NCBI RefSeq assembly: GCF_902686445.1
Contig: NC_062213.1
Location: 140,700,491-140,764,490 of the forward strand
Direction: 5' to 3'
Length of the DNA stretch: 64,000 nucleotides
From: Sciurus carolinensis
Lineage: Eukaryota; Chordata; Mammalia; Rodentia; Sciuridae
In this document: positions 62,499 through 64,000 of the stretch, one piece after another
How positions within the stretch are numbered: position 1 is the first letter of the stretch
Layout of the letters: every line of letters begins with the position of its first letter
The notes under the pieces: model-generated
Database searches by the model: none
Seen by the model: the letters and a program-made list of their open reading frames with translations, nothing else
What the model was told of the DNA's origin: nothing
Translations under genes and position numbers: made by a program

Positions 62499-63434
62499 TT
62501 TGCATGTACTTTTGCAACATTTTCCAAAAATATATGCCATCAAGACTCTGTAAGTTGATATACTTCTTTATTTACAAATAAATTTTAAGAATGTCAAATC
62601 AATTGACATAGATATCTACCTTCATTATGGTATATACATATAAAGTTGATCCTATAGTAGGTAAATAAGGACAAAGTCCACCATGTTGGTTATATTGTAG
62701 GAGGAAAACAAGGCAGGACCCAACAACAGTTTTCTTGAACCTGAGTGATGGGCTTTGAACATAAGAGATTTATTTATTTGTAAAGTCATGGCTTCTCTGC
62801 ATCTCCTGGAAAGCTTATCAGATGAAAATGAAACTTTCATCAAATTGCAGCATAAGTTTTAGCACTAAAAATAGAAAATGTTTGTTTGTTAAGACTACAT
62901 AAAGTTCTAATAAAATACGCAAGATTTGAGGTTTTTATGATAAATATTCCCAGTCTTTTAAATCATGTAAACATGATTTATACAGATGTTTTCTTCCCTT
63001 TGAACAAGATTAAAGTGTCTGTGTCAAGTCTGACTCATGAGTAACACATCTGGTAGAAGTTTTAAACGGTTTTAATTGCTCTTAAGTAGATAAGCCACTT
63101 TCAATAACTTCTAAGGGCAAAGTATCTATGTAACTACCTAAGATGCCAGTAGCAAAAGAAAAAGAAAAAAAAAATTCTGCAATCTATCCTTAACCCCACA
63201 CCCCCCAAAATACCAAAATTTTTCACACAAAGTGAGAGACTTAAAGCATGCAAACAAAAAACTCCACGTATTTTCCTGTACTTTCTAGGTTGAAAGTTTC
63301 AGTAAAACATTGCTTTAAAAAATAAATGTGATTCATGCTAGATACTTTAGTATTCCAGGTTCATGTAGGTCAAACTAGGAATTTGTGTCACTCTAGAGTA
63401 TCTACATAACTCAAAATACTAAGATAACTTATTC

Positions 63435-63660
63435 TATCCTTCCATTATTTAATACTTATAGAGTATCTACTGTACATCAGGCACTGTTCTCAGCACTTTA
63501 CAAACAGTAATTCCTTTAACCTTCCTAAGAGTCATACTTCGATCATCATTTTAAAGATACGCGAAATAAGGCACAGAGATGTTAAGCGGTCCAAGGTCAT
63601 AAACAGGAGAGGTATGGTTTATACTGAACCAATCTGGCTTCTGATTTTGTTATTAGGTAC
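63435..63660 (+). mobile_element. L2/MIR3-type relic
   Basis: TAGAGTATCTACTGTACATC, AGGCACTGTTCTCAGCACTT, AACAGTAATTCCTTTAACCT, AAATAAGGCACAGAGATGTT and CCAAGGTCATAAACAGG follow the L2-type 3' end in order. Confidence 0.75.
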
Positions 63661-64000
63661 TATATTATACCTCCTTAGTCATACCAATTGCAGCAATAAA
63701 TTTTGATATACAGGGATAAAGGTAAGTATTTTTGAGTTGAAAAGTCAATCCTGAGAAATATTCTATATTTATCACCTTGTATCTGTCCAAGAAAAAGACA
63801 TTGTTACTTCATTGGCACACTCAAAAACAAATGAGCTGTTGAAAAGGATGGCTAGGAAGACAGGAATAGGAATTAAATCTCAATATTTTAGAAGAAGCAT
63901 CTGGGCAGAGTGGTTAAGTAAGAAGAGTATTTTTCCAATCCTGAGTCAGAAAAGGAATTGACTGACTTTCAACTCCACTCCTTAGGAAGACCAAGATACA

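Larger units (their letters stand above)
39463..64000 (-). other. ADGRL2: ADGRL2 5' intron (partial, at least 24.5 kb)
   Basis: Sequence upstream of the first exon seen. I found no signal-peptide exon, promoter or CpG island. It carries SINEs mainly between 41900 and 62500, MIR/L2 relics, and a rearranged patch at 54692-54827. Stretches with nothing recognised include 40230-41270, 43470-45240, 45400-49540, 51530-53100, 54900-56890, 57260-61810 and 62500-63430. 58640-59330 is long and repeat-free. 42230-43260 looks like an old transposon remnant that I cannot name. Confidence 0.8.

Noticed and set aside
39463..64000. Signal-peptide exon of ADGRL2
   Set aside because: I looked for a start codon followed by a hydrophobic segment and a donor in phase 1 on the minus strand and found none that I could support.
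1..64000. CRISPR arrays, operons, phage or other prokaryotic systems
   Set aside because: Spliced vertebrate exons, SINEs with target duplications and long AT-rich introns account for the window; no spaced direct repeats or dense coding were found.

Overview
The window is vertebrate nuclear DNA, most likely from a squirrel-family rodent (Sciuridae, for example marmot or ground squirrel). It is AT-rich and almost entirely intronic. It carries tRNA-Ala-derived ID elements and composite SINEs in which a 7SL-derived B1 half is joined to an ID half (B1-dID), a combination typical of squirrels, dormice and relatives. There are no operons, CRISPR arrays, prokaryotic genes or intact viral genes.

One gene is recognisable, on the minus strand: ADGRL2 (latrophilin-2, an adhesion GPCR). 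Three consecutive coding exons are present. Position 39249-39462 encodes the end of the signal-peptide region and most of the rhamnose-binding (SUEL) lectin domain. Position 9488-9597 encodes the end of that domain. Position 2579-3379 encodes the whole olfactomedin domain. Splice sites and codon phases fit exactly, giving an uninterrupted N-terminal ectodomain of about 373 complete codons. The signal-peptide exon and everything after the olfactomedin exon (Ser/Thr linker, HormR, GAIN, 7TM) lie outside the window or were not found. A possible 87-nt in-frame cassette exon lies at 2184-2270.

Layout: 1-2578 is the intron 3' of the olfactomedin exon (partial). 3380-9487 is a 6.1-kb intron. 9598-39248 is a 29.7-kb intron. 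39463-64000 is part of a large 5' intron. The introns hold about twenty SINEs, an old L1 3' end, an MLT1-type LTR relic, MITE-like DNA transposon relics, MIR/L2 relics, microsatellites, and repeat-free stretches that could be regulatory.

The most unusual structure is at 54692-54827. A B1-dID SINE is interrupted by a 136-bp patch made of two pieces copied from its surroundings: 40 bp in direct orientation from 53940-53979, and 99 bp in inverted orientation from 55388-55486. They are joined at a 3-bp overlap, the signature of replication template switching. I found no new multi-gene biological system.
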